Positions 16,647 through 25,702 are shown, numbered from the stretch's first letter. The stretch: 64,000 nucleotides of DNA from Streptomyces luteolifulvus (GCF_008806595.1 NZ_VZRB01000033.1:22657-86656), one strand, 5' to 3'. Numbers and translations: made by a program. The notes: generated by a model from the sequence alone, not told the origin.

Positions 16647-17093
16647 GTGACGACGATGAAGGCGGCCCAGAAGAGGGCTCAGGCCAAGGTGGAGTACAAC
16701 GCGTTCCTGGCAGCATGCCCCAGCCGGCGGCTGCTCGACCGAATCTCGGACAAGTGGGTCGTCCTGATCCTGTGTGCGCTGGGCGGCGACAACAGCCCTG
16801 GCCAGCCCGGTGCAGCACACGCGGACGCTCCGAAGGCGATGCGTTACTCCGAGATCTTTCGTCTTCTGGCTGGTGTCAGCCAGAAGATGCTGACCCAGAC
16901 GCTACGGTCGCTGGAGCGCGATGGTCTGCTCACCCGCACCGTCACGCCAACCGTCCCTGTCACCGTCTCCTACGAGCTGACCGACCTCGGTCTTTCGCTC
17001 CACCACATGACGCGCGGGCTCAGAAACTGGGCGCAGACGCACATGGCCGAGGTCCTCGCAAACCGCGAGAACCACGACTCTCACACGTCCTGA
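16647..17093 (+). CDS. HxlR-family transcriptional regulator
   Basis: The 148-residue protein is a single MarR/HxlR winged helix: CPSRRLLDRISDKWVVLILC, MRYSEIFRLLAGVSQKMLTQ, LRSLERDGLLTR and VSYELTDLGLSL. The HxlR-typical CP near the start (position ~28) is present and may be a redox switch. GTG 16647 is best supported by GAGAGG (16633-16638); GTG 16638 and ATG 16656 are alternatives. An extra loop (GGDNSPGQPGAAHADAPK) interrupts the usual hairpin between helices. It likely regulates itself and the divergent aldo/keto reductase. Confidence 0.88.
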   Translation: MTTMKAAQKRAQAKVEYNAFLAACPSRRLLDRISDKWVVLILCALGGDNSPGQPGAAHADAPKAMRYSEIFRLLAGVSQKMLTQTLRSLERDGLLTRTVTPTVPVTVSYELTDLGLSLHHMTRGLRNWAQTHMAEVLANRENHDSHTS

Positions 17094-17156
17094 CGACTCA
17101 CATCCAACCGTCCCAAAGCTCCGTATTCTCGGCGCTACAACGCACAAGCTCTCCGG

Positions 17157-17360
17157 ATGCTCGAAGAGACGGGTAGGCGATGTGCGAAGCTGGCTCATCC
17201 GGTGACATCCGCAGAGTTGTCGGAGCAGCAGCGGGAACAGTTCGTCGCGCGGCTCACAGAAAGTGGACTCGGCCAAGGCCCCATACCTGCCGAGACACGA
17301 GATGAACTGGCTGCCGCGCTCGATGTTGGCGAGTCGGTGACACAACTGCTTGCCACGTGA
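17157..17360 (+). CDS. Small hypothetical protein or gene fragment
   Basis: This frame encodes 67 residues with a natural-looking charged composition (TSAELSEQQREQFVARLTES, IPAETRDELAAALDVGES). A GTG at 17201 would be an alternative start. No ribosome site or recognised domain is evident. It could be a short gene or the tail of a lost one. The following 390 nt to 17748 contain no convincing gene. Confidence 0.3.
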   Translation: MLEETGRRCAKLAHPVTSAELSEQQREQFVARLTESGLGQGPIPAETRDELAAALDVGESVTQLLAT

Positions 17361-17748
17361 TGGCGATTCTTGGAAACGGGGGCCTGGCCCCACTTCCCTG
17401 GTGACTGCGTGCTGATCGGCCCGGAGCCGGCCGTGACCATCGCCGCCAAGGGCATCAACGCCCATGCCTTGGACGGCGGCCCGGCCGCGCGCGGATGTCA
17501 ACGGTGACCCTGCTCTCCAACGAGCATTCCGATGCAGGGACACCCGTCGCCGACGTACGTACGGCCGTGGATGAGTGCGCGTCGTACGAAGGCGACCGAA
17601 GCAGATGCAGAGCTGGTTGCCGTACAGCCAATGAAGATTGACTGACCGGTACCTGGCTGCGAACGGCTGTACGATGCGCTGACTCGTCAACAGGCCCAGC
17701 CGGCAGGCAAGTTCGGTGGGCCATCTGTCTCGTTTCGCTAGGGGTCGT

Positions 17749-18516
17749 ATGCATACAACCGTCGGACGTACCGCCACTGTCGGCCTGGTCTGTGCCCTCG
17801 CTGGAGCCGCGTTCACGATTCCGTCTGGGCAGGCCGCGGCCGCCGACGAGATCACGGTCGACAAGGTCGTCGTCAACGGGGGCAAGCCGGTGGTGGTCGG
17901 CACGCATGCGGTGGTGAAGTTTCCGATCGCCGTCACCGCGAGCCACGCCTCCGGCGTCTACCAGGCCAACGCGACCCTGTTCAGCCCTTCGTACGCCGTT
18001 GTCTACACAGACGGCGGTCAGCTGCTCGACTGCGCGGAGACCAAGCCCACAACGACCTGCACCGGCTCCTACACCGTGGACCCGATCAAGGTGTTCACCC
18101 AGGACAGCAGCCCCGCCGGAACATGGAAGGTTCACCTCCACGTCGACGCGTGGGAGGACACCTACGAAAACCAGGACAAGTACACCTTCAAACTGCTGCG
18201 CGCCGCCAGGCTCACTGCCAACGCCACCCCCGAGCCGGTGAAGAAGGGCAAGACGATCACAGTGAAAGGCACGCTCACACGTGCCGACTGGGGCACTGAC
18301 ACATACGTCGGGTTCAAGGGGCAGCCGGTGAAGCTTCAATTCCGCAAGAGGGGCGCCAGCACCTATACCACGATCAAGACTGTCACGAGCGGCAGCGGCG
18401 GGGCCGTGACCGCCACGGCCACCGCCAGCTCCGATGGGTACTACCGCTTCGCCTTCGCCGGCACGGGCACCACCTCCGCCGTCAAGGCGAGCGGCGACTT
18501 CGTCGACGTCCGCTGA
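17749..18516 (+). CDS. Secreted protein of unknown function with Ig-like C-terminal domain
   Basis: The 255-residue protein has a Sec signal peptide (HTTVGRTATVGLVCALAGAA, cleavage near GQAAAADE). The middle region is beta-rich with a probable disulfide between LLDCAE and TTTCTG. The C-terminal ~90 residues (ARLTANATPEPVKKGKTITV, PVKLQFRKRGASTYTTIKTV, DGYYRFAFAGT) look like the Ig/bacterial surface-type domain common in Streptomyces exported proteins. ATG 17749 follows AGGGG; a GTG start at 17716 is possible. No enzyme motif is seen. Role unknown; cell-surface adhesion or matrix is a guess. Confidence 0.72.
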   Translation: MHTTVGRTATVGLVCALAGAAFTIPSGQAAAADEITVDKVVVNGGKPVVVGTHAVVKFPIAVTASHASGVYQANATLFSPSYAVVYTDGGQLLDCAETKPTTTCTGSYTVDPIKVFTQDSSPAGTWKVHLHVDAWEDTYENQDKYTFKLLRAARLTANATPEPVKKGKTITVKGTLTRADWGTDTYVGFKGQPVKLQFRKRGASTYTTIKTVTSGSGGAVTATATASSDGYYRFAFAGTGTTSAVKASGDFVDVR

Positions 18517-18681
18517 GAAACGGACAGTATCGACAGGTGGTCGACGCAGTGATGGTCCTCGAACTGCCCGGTCAAGGCGTCGTGGCCCCCGCTGACCGCT
18601 GACCGCGGAGAGCCGGGAGCTCTTCGTCACCCCTCACCTATGCGTGGCCACGCTGCGGCGCGCCGAGGGCCAGAGCGGCTG

Positions 18682-19068
18682 TCAGGAGTTCGGCCCCGAG
18701 CCGGTCTCCTCGGTGATGCGGGCGATCAGCCCGTCGAGCACTTGCTCGGCCTGTTCCGGATCGAAGTCCTCGCCCAGCCGCTTGCGCACCCCGTCGTCGC
18801 TGAGGAGATGGTGCACGACCGGCTGCACATCGTGCCGGGCGAGGCAGTTGCGGGCGCACTGGAGCACGCAGCCGTCCACGGCGATGACGGGGCGACCGCT
18901 GCGGGCCTTGCGGACCAGGCTCGGCACGTCCCCGCCGACACCGGCGATGCACGACATCTCGGCGATGCCGCGCCGGTCGAGCTGCACGGCGATCCAGTTG
19001 GTCATCTGGGCCGCGCTCGAACAGCCCGAGCAGGAGTAGACAAGGGGCAGATCACGACGACGGTTCAC
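18682..19068 (-). CDS. DGC-domain putative zinc-binding protein
   Basis: About 128 residues with conserved Cys motifs: LVYSCSGCSSAAQMTNWIA, EMSCIAGVGGDVP, VIAVDGCVLQCARNCLARHD. The CSGCS, CIAG, DGC and CARNCL elements define the DGC family, thought to bind a metal. GTG 19068 opens the typical N-terminus; the reading frame stays open further upstream, so the start is uncertain. Such genes often sit near redox or metal functions, but no such neighbour is evident here. Confidence 0.72.
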   Translation of the reverse strand: MNRRRDLPLVYSCSGCSSAAQMTNWIAVQLDRRGIAEMSCIAGVGGDVPSLVRKARSGRPVIAVDGCVLQCARNCLARHDVQPVVHHLLSDDGVRKRLGEDFDPEQAEQVLDGLIARITEETGSGPNS

Positions 19069-19384
19069 CCGGGGGCCTCGCTGGTTGGGGCGGACGGTGT
19101 GCGGCGCGGGGGTATGCGGCACGTGTTTCGCGAGCCTAGGCCCGGGCGATCGTCGGCCGCGTGGGCCCAACGGGGTAGGTGTCGGCCCGTTGGACTCCCC
19201 CCGTAGGGCCGAAAGACCCCCCGGGCGCCGGCCTGGAACCTGCACAGGCCGCGTTCTACGCCACTACCGCATCATCGACAGCATGGACGACGGATTCATC
19301 GTGAAGATCGTCTCCTGGGCCAGGCGCTGGCACAGGCCAGGCGCAGGTGCAGGCGGCCCAGGTGGACCCCTCGCGGGCTCATGT

Positions 19385-19849
19385 TCAGGCCTTGGCGGGC
19401 CAGAACTGCGCGAGATACCGCTCCACGCCGTCGCCGGTGCCCTCGCCCCCCGACAGTGCAGCAGCCTCGGCGCGGCCGACGCAGCTCACCCGCACCCGCC
19501 ACGTGCCGGGGGAGCCGAGAGCGAACACTTCCTCGGTGCGGGCCAGGCTCATCGACCACATGGCGACCTCGCCGCTGGGCGAATCGAAGTCGGCCTCAGC
19601 CTGCTCATCCCAGCCCGACGCATCGTGCGCGGGCGGCCGGCCGTCCCACACCTCGACGGTGACCGAAGCCGTGTGCGTGTGGCCGGCGCTGTAGAGGTCG
19701 AGGCGCCCCGGGAACGCGTTGAGGAACACGCCCCTCTGGAAGCCGTCCGGGAACGGGACGGGCAAATCGGCGTCATCGGATTCCTGGAGCGCGAAGGCGT
19801 GGTAGCCCACGTCCGCATTCAGGTGTTGCCGCCGGACAAGCTCAGCCAT
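19385..19849 (-). CDS. Hypothetical protein
   Basis: 154 residues, soluble, acidic, beta-rich by appearance: YHAFALQESDDADLPVPFPD, NAFPGRLDLYSAGHTHTASV, VEVWDGRPPAHDASGWDE, TWRVRVSCVGRAEAAALSG. No signal peptide or membrane helix. GGGAG stands 7 nt before ATG 19849, which supports a real gene. I do not recognise the family. The 99-codon tract VGYHA...EVFALGS may form a jelly-roll-like domain (guess). Confidence 0.62.
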   Translation of the reverse strand: MAELVRRQHLNADVGYHAFALQESDDADLPVPFPDGFQRGVFLNAFPGRLDLYSAGHTHTASVTVEVWDGRPPAHDASGWDEQAEADFDSPSGEVAMWSMSLARTEEVFALGSPGTWRVRVSCVGRAEAAALSGGEGTGDGVERYLAQFWPAKA

Positions 19850-20409
19850 GAGAGCTCCCTCGACGTGACAGGCGACTGGTCATCGCCGTGATCGTAGGCC
19901 CGTACCCCGACAGCACGGCTGCTCCTCGAGCCTTCTGGGCCAGCAGAGCTCCCGCGGCCGCGCCAAACCTGCGGACAGGAACGGAGCCCGGTCCCAAAGC
20001 ACACGCCACCGCCGGCCCGAACAGTGAGATCACCCGGGACAGGAACCATGCTCGACAGATCAAGCCCGTCGAGCGGTCGCGTCGAGTTGCCCACGGCTGC
20101 GATCGCCTACGGCTGCGGAGTCTCGAAGACCCGGACACGGACCCGGACAGGGGCGCAACGGACGGTTACCAGGTGGTAGCTCATTGTTGAGTCCGATTTG
20201 TTACCCAGGGCCCTTGAAGCCCTGCCTTCGGACCAAGGATGATCGATCACTCCAGCGCCCCTGAAGGGACGCGGAAGATCCCTGGCCTACCAGCGCCACG
20301 GTGCCGCGCCCGGCCTGGCCGATCGAAATCCGATCGGCCCAACGGAGCCGACTTGCCGGTTGTCCCGTTCCCTCCGGGCATGCATTCCTTTCCCCTGTAT
20401 GAGGACTTG
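19850..20409. other. Intergenic region upstream of the conservon operon
   Basis: This 560-nt gap between the hypothetical gene and cvnA should hold the conservon promoter. No clear -35/-10 pair or operator stands out. An open frame continuous with cvnA starts at 20239, but its first 57 codons look non-native, and the membrane helix only begins after ATG 20410. Confidence 0.5.
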
Positions 20410-21807
20410 ATGACACAACACATACCGGGGGCGGTGTTCTGGTGCCTCGCCATCGTCACATGCGTCGCACTATTGCTGCTGATACGCCAGTACCGGATCA
20501 CCGCCGCCCTACGCCGTCGACTGAGGCTCGGCGAAGCCGACCTGCTTGCCCGCGAGGAGGAGATGCGACACCTCGCCGAAACGCGGCTCCCCGCACTGCT
20601 GGAGGCATCCCGCGATGCCGGTACCCCGTCCGTACCCGGACCACTCGATGCGGATCTGTTGGCAACGACGTACGGAAAGAGCCTGCAGAGGGTCGTCGAC
20701 CAGCTCTCCAGCGTCGGTGAGGACGCGCGGTTGCGGGCCGACAAGTCCGCGAAGGCAACTCTGAAGGCGGCGATGCGCGCCCTGCAGGCCCTGGCCAGTG
20801 AGCAGCAGCTGTCGATCTCGGAGATGCAAGGCCGGCACGACAACCCCGATGTTCTCCAGGACCTCTTGGAAGTGGACCACGCCAATGCGCAGTTCGGCCG
20901 GAGGGCACAGGCCGTCGCTGTGCTCTGCGGCTCCTGGCCCGGACGGCAGCGGGCCGCCTCGCCGCTGCTCGACGTGGTACGCGGCGCGACGTCGAGGATC
21001 CGGGACTACCGGCGCATCAAGGTTCACTCCCGGGTGGACATGGACGTGGTGAGCCGGGCGGTCGAGCCGGTCGTCCTCGCGGTTGCGGAGCTGCTGGACA
21101 ACGCAACGCGGCACTCCCAGCCCAACACCACGGTCGAAGTGAGCATCCAGCCGGCCCACAACGGCGTCAGCATCGTCGTCGACGACGCCGGCATCGGCTT
21201 GGACGCACGCGAGATCGACGAAGCCGCGCGGCGTCTGTCCGGACGAGAGAACATCGACATCCACCGGCTCGGCGACCCGCCACAGTTCGGCTTCGCCGTG
21301 ATCGGTGTCCTTGCCGCCCGGTACGGCTTCAGCGTCTCCGTCGACACCCAGTCACCGTACGGCGGCGTCCGGGCGGTGCTCTTCCTCCCCAACGCACTCC
21401 TCAACCGGGTGCGTTTCATGGGGCCGCCGATCCCCCTGCAGGGTGCGGAGGTCCCGCCCGCCTCGTCGTCCCTCTCCTTCGTCGAACCCAGGACCGAAGG
21501 CGCTGGGGGCCCGGCAGCCCGCACGAGTACTGCCGCCGAGGCAGCCGCCCGCCCCGGGCCGTCCGAGGAGCCGTCACCCTTCCCCGAAGCGGGGGCCGCG
21601 GAGCCGTCCACTGCGCAAGTCCTGCCCAGGCGCCGCAGACGTACACCGCTGCATCAGGAGCCCGGTGACCCCGCGGACCCGGCCCGCTCCGGACCCCCGC
21701 TCGTCCGCCCTGCCGCCGAGACCGCCTCCCGCATGGGCGCATTCGCCCGCGGCACCCGCTCCGGCCGTGATGCATCCGTCGACAACGAAAGGAATGCCGA
21801 CCAATGA
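20410..21807 (+). CDS. cvnA: CvnA-type sensor histidine kinase-like ATPase of a conservon
   Basis: The 465-residue protein starts with a membrane helix (PGAVFWCLAIVTCVALLLLI), then a coiled region and a HATPase_c domain: VLAVAELLDNATRHSQPNT (N-box) and SIVVDDAGIGLDARE (G1). The C-terminal ~130 residues are Pro/Ala-rich and disordered, as in other CvnA proteins. The order CvnA - roadblock - DUF742 - GTPase - P450 is the hallmark of Streptomyces conservons, thought to act like a membrane-associated heterotrimeric G-protein-like switch. GAGGA before ATG 20410 supports this start. It overlaps cvnB by 4 nt. Confidence 0.88.
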   Translation: MTQHIPGAVFWCLAIVTCVALLLLIRQYRITAALRRRLRLGEADLLAREEEMRHLAETRLPALLEASRDAGTPSVPGPLDADLLATTYGKSLQRVVDQLSSVGEDARLRADKSAKATLKAAMRALQALASEQQLSISEMQGRHDNPDVLQDLLEVDHANAQFGRRAQAVAVLCGSWPGRQRAASPLLDVVRGATSRIRDYRRIKVHSRVDMDVVSRAVEPVVLAVAELLDNATRHSQPNTTVEVSIQPAHNGVSIVVDDAGIGLDAREIDEAARRLSGRENIDIHRLGDPPQFGFAVIGVLAARYGFSVSVDTQSPYGGVRAVLFLPNALLNRVRFMGPPIPLQGAEVPPASSSLSFVEPRTEGAGGPAARTSTAAEAAARPGPSEEPSPFPEAGAAEPSTAQVLPRRRRRTPLHQEPGDPADPARSGPPLVRPAAETASRMGAFARGTRSGRDASVDNERNADQ

Positions 21808-22238
21808 CCGGCCATGTGACCAACGAACTCGGATGGATGCTCGATGAGGTCCTGAAGGTCCCCGAAGCCCGCCACGCGATCCTGCTGTCAGCGGACGGCA
21901 TGCTCCGCGCCCACTCCAAGGACATCGACCGCGACGAGGCCGAGCGGCAGGCCGCGGCGTTGTGCGGGCTGCAGTCCATCAGCCGGAGTACGGCCGAGTT
22001 CTGTGCAGAGGAGACCTCGCCGTGGCAGCAGACCCTGATCGAGTTCGTCGACGGGTACGTCTTCCTGGTGGCAGCCGGCTCGGGCGCGTATCTGGCGGTC
22101 TCCGCGGGTCAGGACGTCGACATGGAGACCGTCAGCTACGGCATGCACAAACTGGTGGACCGGCTCGGTAAGGAACTGACCTCTCCGCCGCGGCTCACCT
22201 CGGCGGCCGGCACGCCAGACGGCACCGGTACGGAATGA
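21804..22238 (+). CDS. cvnB: CvnB, roadblock/LC7-domain protein
   Basis: The 144-residue protein is a roadblock/LC7 domain: LGWMLDEVLKVPEARHAILL, SADGMLRAHSKDIDRDEAER, VFLVAAGSGAYLAVSAGQDV. Bacterial roadblock proteins such as MglB act as regulators of small GTPases; here the GTPase is CvnD. The start overlaps cvnA (ATGA) and the stop overlaps cvnC (ATGA), so the three are translationally coupled. Confidence 0.92.
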   Translation: MTGHVTNELGWMLDEVLKVPEARHAILLSADGMLRAHSKDIDRDEAERQAAALCGLQSISRSTAEFCAEETSPWQQTLIEFVDGYVFLVAAGSGAYLAVSAGQDVDMETVSYGMHKLVDRLGKELTSPPRLTSAAGTPDGTGTE

Positions 22239-22597
22239 CCCCGCCGCGACCGGGGCGGGACAGAGGGCTCGTACGGCCGTACGTCGTCACAGAAGGCCGC
22301 GCTCATCCGACGCGCAACACGGTGGACCTGGTCACGCTGGTCATGGCGGTGCGCAACCGTCCTCTGAGCGGGCTGAATCCTGAGAAGCGGCGGGTCATGG
22401 AACTGTGCGGAGGAGGCGCCCTGTCCGTCGCCGAAGTGGCCGCCCACCTGTCTCTGGCGGTGAGCGTCACCAAGGTTCTGCTCTGCGACCTCATAGACAG
22501 CGGCCATCTCACCGCCCGGCCTCCCGTCCCCAAGGCACAACGTCCCGACGCCCAGCTCCTGCAGGAGGTGCTCCATGGGCTCCGCTCCCGTTTCTGA
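22235..22597 (+). CDS. cvnC: CvnC, DUF742 protein
   Basis: The 120-residue protein matches DUF742: RGLVRPYVVTEGRAHPTRNT, a winged-helix-like region (CGGGALSVAEVAAHLSLAVS, VTKVLLCDLIDSGHL) and a short tail. In conservons it bridges the roadblock protein and the GTPase; its biochemical role is not established. It overlaps cvnB by 4 nt and cvnD by 23 nt. Confidence 0.92.
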   Translation: MTPPRPGRDRGLVRPYVVTEGRAHPTRNTVDLVTLVMAVRNRPLSGLNPEKRRVMELCGGGALSVAEVAAHLSLAVSVTKVLLCDLIDSGHLTARPPVPKAQRPDAQLLQEVLHGLRSRF

Positions 22598-23171
22598 CCC
22601 GGTCTACGTATCCGACACGGTCACGACCACGGTCAAGATCCTCGTCGTCGGCCACTTCGCGGTCGGCAAGACCACGTTCGTCGGAACCCTCTCCGAGATT
22701 CGCCCGCTGCGCACCGAAGAAACGATGACGCGGGCCGGCGAACTCGTCGACGACCTTGCGGGGGCCCCCGACAAGACGACGACGACCGTGGCGATGGACT
22801 TCGGCCGCCTGACACTCAGTGAGTCCCTGGTGCTCTATCTCTTCGGCGCTCCTGGACAGAAACGTTTCACCCGGTTGTGGGAGGACATGTTGCACGGAGC
22901 ACTCGGTGCCCTGGTACTGGCGGACACCCGAAGGCTCGACCATTCCTTCGACATCATGGGGCTGCTGGAAGAGCACGGCGTGCCGTACGCCGTCGCCGTC
23001 AACCATTTCGAGGGCGCGCCGGTCTTCCCGGAGGCTGACATCCGCGAGGCCCTCGACCTGCTTCCGGAAACCCCGCTGGTCACATGCGACGCGCGGGAAG
23101 CCACATCCTCAGCGGGAGCTTTGATCTCCCTCGTCGAATACCTGCAGACCCGCACCCCTGGGGAGCGATGA
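22575..23171 (+). CDS. cvnD: CvnD, small Ras-like GTPase of the conservon
   Basis: The 198-residue protein has a P-loop ILVVGHFAVGKTTFVG (G1), a G3-like FGAPGQKRF in which the usual DxxG is GAPG, a G4 region AVNHFEGA in place of NKxD, and a G5-like VTCDAREA. These variant motifs are typical of the CvnD/DUF-type GTPase group. ATG lies inside the cvnC reading frame (23-nt overlap), and the stop overlaps the P450 start (ATGATGA). It is the predicted nucleotide switch of the operon. Confidence 0.92.
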   Translation: MGSAPVSDPVYVSDTVTTTVKILVVGHFAVGKTTFVGTLSEIRPLRTEETMTRAGELVDDLAGAPDKTTTTVAMDFGRLTLSESLVLYLFGAPGQKRFTRLWEDMLHGALGALVLADTRRLDHSFDIMGLLEEHGVPYAVAVNHFEGAPVFPEADIREALDLLPETPLVTCDAREATSSAGALISLVEYLQTRTPGER

Positions 23172-24577
23172 TGACCACACCCCGGCTCACACCAGAGGCC
23201 GTACCACCTCCCGGCTGCCCGGCGCACGCGGGTGCGCGTCGGGTGGAGCGTTTGTACGGCGCGGAGTTCGCCGCCGACCCCATGGCGTCGTACGACCGGC
23301 TGCGCGCCCACGGCTCCGTTGCGCCTGTGGAGATAGCGCCCGGCGTGCACGCATGGCTGGTGACCGACTATGAGACGGCGCTGGAGGTGCTGCGCAGTCC
23401 GGAGCGCTACTCCAAGGACCCGCGGCGCTGGCGGGCCCTTGCCGACGGGACGGTGCCGGCGGACAGTCCGGTCGTGCCCATGATGATGTACCGGCCGAAC
23501 GCCCTGTGGACCGACGGACCGGAGCACAGCAGGCTGCGCGGTGCCATCACCGACAGCCTCGGCCGCGTCGACCCCAATGCGCTCAGGGGGTACGTGGAGC
23601 ACAGCGCCGACACACTCATCGACCGCATCGGGCCCAAGGGACGGGCGGACCTGCTCTCCGAGTACGGTGCGGTCCTGCCCCTGCTGGTCTTCAACCAGCT
23701 CTTCGGCTGCCCTCCGGACATCGGAGACAAGCTGGTCGACGGCATGTCCGGGATCTTCGACGCCGACGGCGACTCCGAGAAGGCGAACGCGGTCCTGACC
23801 GAGGGGGTCGCCGACTTGGTCGCCCTCAAGCGCAGAGAGCCAGGACCGGACCTGTCGTCCTGGCTGATGGCGCATCCGGCTCGGCTCACCGACGAGGAGA
23901 TGATGCACCAACTGGTGCTCCTCATGGGTGCCGGCACCGAACCGCAGCAGAACCTGATCTGCAACGGGCTGCGGCTGCTGCTGGCCGACGACCGGTTCGC
24001 AGGTGACCTCGCAGGCGGAAGCATGCCCGTCGACGACGCCATCGACGAGGTGCTGTGGACCGACCCTCCGCTGGCGAACTACGCCATTCACTATCCGCTC
24101 CACGATGTGGAGGTCGAGGGAAACCTGCTGCGCGAGGGCACCCCCCTTCTGATCAGCCTGGCCGCCGCGAACACCGGTACCGGTATCGCCGGTGACCGCC
24201 GACGTGGCAACCGCGCGCACCTTGCGTGGAGTGCGGGCCCGCACACCTGTCCCGCGAAGGGCCCCGCCCGGTTGATCGCCGCAGCCGCCTTGGAGAAGCT
24301 TCTCGACCGGCTCCCCGGCATCGAACTGGAGCTTCCGGTTGAGGACTTGCAGTGGCGGCAGGGGCCCTTCCACCGGGCCCTGGCCGCCCTGCCCGTGCGA
24401 TTCCCCCCGATCGCGCCCCGCGACCGGCTGTCTGCAGGACGCGAAGGGACGGCGAACCCGGTCCTGCCGTCATCGACCCCTCCGGCGTCGACGCCCACAG
24501 TGCGGGTACCCGGATCCGGAGGGATGCCCCGGCGGCGCTGGTGGAAGTCCCTGGCAAGGCGGACGTACGAACCTTGA
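23168..24577 (+). CDS. Conservon-associated cytochrome P450, CYP157-like, without EXXR
   Basis: The 469-residue protein has P450 landmarks: helix-C region LWTDGPEHSRLRGAITDSLG, I-helix VLLMGAGTEPQQNLICNGLR and heme-Cys loop AWSAGPHTCPAKG (Cys361). The K-helix, where almost all P450s carry EXXR, reads DEVLWTDPP: Glu294 is kept but the Arg position is Trp297. This matches the published peculiarity of the CYP157 family, which is found in Streptomyces conservons. The last ~60 residues, after the usual P450 end, form a Pro/Ser-rich then basic tail. ATG 23168 overlaps the cvnD stop. In S. coelicolor, CYP157 genes usually precede a CYP154 gene; none follows here. Catalytic activity is uncertain. Confidence 0.87.
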   Translation: MMTTPRLTPEAVPPPGCPAHAGARRVERLYGAEFAADPMASYDRLRAHGSVAPVEIAPGVHAWLVTDYETALEVLRSPERYSKDPRRWRALADGTVPADSPVVPMMMYRPNALWTDGPEHSRLRGAITDSLGRVDPNALRGYVEHSADTLIDRIGPKGRADLLSEYGAVLPLLVFNQLFGCPPDIGDKLVDGMSGIFDADGDSEKANAVLTEGVADLVALKRREPGPDLSSWLMAHPARLTDEEMMHQLVLLMGAGTEPQQNLICNGLRLLLADDRFAGDLAGGSMPVDDAIDEVLWTDPPLANYAIHYPLHDVEVEGNLLREGTPLLISLAAANTGTGIAGDRRRGNRAHLAWSAGPHTCPAKGPARLIAAAALEKLLDRLPGIELELPVEDLQWRQGPFHRALAALPVRFPPIAPRDRLSAGREGTANPVLPSSTPPASTPTVRVPGSGGMPRRRWWKSLARRTYEP

Positions 24578-24676
24578 GCCGTGACCATGACCGAGGGTGC
24601 TGTGTGAGCAGACAGGAGCAATCAGGTGCGAGACCACTGCTGCGTGCTTGATCGCCTGTCCGGCTGACGGTAGTGA

Positions 24677-25555
24677 TCACTTGCGCCGGTGATCCGCTGT
24701 GGAGGTGGGCAGTTGTGGGCCGGAGATTTCCGCGGTGCTCCGTTGCCACCCGTGGCCGGGCACGGCCCGTGAGCTGCCCGGGGCGGGGGCCGCATGGAGG
24801 ATGCGCGACTGGAGTGTGGTGAGGATCGGGCCCGGGTCCACTCCCAGATCGCGGACCAGGGAGCGGCGGATCCGCTGGTACACCGCGAGGGCCTCGGCCG
24901 TGCGGCCCTCGCGGTACAGGGCGAGCATCCACAGGCCGTACAGCCTCTCGTGGTGGGGGTTCTCGGCGCCGAGTGCCTCCAGGGCTTCCGCCGCCTCCCC
25001 TGGTGCGCCCAACTGTACGTCGAGCTCAGCCAGTTCCAGCTGTGCGGACAGTCGCATGCCGGTCAGGCGGTGGCGCTCAACAAGAGCCAGTGGGCCGGGT
25101 ACTGCCAGCAGCGGGACGTGGCCGTGCCACTCGGCGAGGGCGCATCGGTAGGCGGAGCGGGCCGCGGCCGGGTGCGTGTCGCGGGTGCGGCGGGCTTGGG
25201 TCAACGCTCGGTGGAACCGCCACAGATCGGCGTCGTCCGGTGCGGCCTGCAGGCCATAGGCCGCCCCTCGGCTGAGGAGCAGCCGGGGGGCGGTACGGCG
25301 GGGGCGGTCCGGTTCGAGGATTTTCCGCAGGCGTGCGGCGTACGTCGCCACGAGGCCGTGGGCCCCGGACGGTGGTGCGTCCCCCCACAAGGACCGGATG
25401 AGGTCGGCGCGTTCGACCCAGGTGCCGGTGCGCAGCAGCAGTGCGGCGAGCAACGCGGTCTGCATGGGCGGGCCCGGAATGAGCTGCTGTCCGGGGCGTG
25501 AGACTCGGACCAGGCCGAGAAGTTCGTACTGGACGGGGCTGTCGGGCATGCGCAT
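24677..25555 (-). CDS. SARP-family regulator (winged helix plus BTAD)
   Basis: The 292-residue protein has the SARP plan: an OmpR-like winged helix (YELLGLVRVS, MQTALLAALLLRTGTWVERA, LVATYAARLRKILEP) and a bacterial transcriptional activation domain (RSAYRCALAEWHG, NPHHERLYGLWMLALYREGR, TAEALAVYQRIRRSLVRDLG). SARPs activate antibiotic or other specialised gene clusters; no biosynthetic cluster is visible nearby. GGAGAGGAG precedes ATG 25555. A DasR-like palindrome lies 20-35 nt upstream of the start codon, which suggests N-acetylglucosamine-responsive control. The divergent neighbour is a chitinase. Confidence 0.88.
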   Translation of the reverse strand: MRMPDSPVQYELLGLVRVSRPGQQLIPGPPMQTALLAALLLRTGTWVERADLIRSLWGDAPPSGAHGLVATYAARLRKILEPDRPRRTAPRLLLSRGAAYGLQAAPDDADLWRFHRALTQARRTRDTHPAAARSAYRCALAEWHGHVPLLAVPGPLALVERHRLTGMRLSAQLELAELDVQLGAPGEAAEALEALGAENPHHERLYGLWMLALYREGRTAEALAVYQRIRRSLVRDLGVDPGPILTTLQSRILHAAPAPGSSRAVPGHGWQRSTAEISGPQLPTSTADHRRK

Positions 25556-25574
25556 GGACGACTCCTCTCCAGGT

Positions 25575-25590
25575 ATTGGTCTGGACCAAT
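25575..25590. promoter_or_regulatory. DasR-like operator (dre site 1)
   Basis: ATTGGTCTGGACCAAT is a 16-bp palindrome, imperfect only at its central dinucleotide. It closely follows the DasR consensus built on TGGTCTAGACCA. It lies just upstream of the SARP start and about 230 nt upstream of the chitinase start. Confidence 0.78.
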
Positions 25591-25658
25591 CATGCCGTGC
25601 ATGCGAACCGTGCGCACTGCGCCGGATGGAAGCCGAATGGATTCACCGCCGGTACCTC

Positions 25659-25668
25659 TGGTCCAACC
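25659..25668. promoter_or_regulatory. Half-site resembling a chitinase direct repeat
   Basis: TGGTCCAACC resembles half of the TGGTCC-type direct repeats described in Streptomyces chitinase promoters. It lies between the two palindromic sites. Confidence 0.45.
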
Positions 25669-25686
25669 GCTCCACATGTGGGACCT

Positions 25687-25702
25687 CTTGGTCTAGGCCA
25701 TT
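25687..25702. promoter_or_regulatory. DasR-like operator (dre site 2)
   Basis: CTTGGTCTAGGCCATT matches TGGTCTAGACCA at 11 of 12 positions. It lies about 117 nt upstream of the chitinase start, where it could control the chitinase promoter. Confidence 0.7.

Noticed and set aside
16902..17936. 344-codon open frame on the minus strand
   Set aside because: It runs antisense through the HxlR gene and the secreted-protein gene and has no domain-like sequence; GC-rich shadow frame.
19247..19333. Plus-strand peptide GRVLRHYRIIDSMDDGFIVK resembling the end of a RelE/ParE toxin
   Set aside because: Only about 29 codons; the conserved final GHR...Y motif is not intact, and no antitoxin is nearby.
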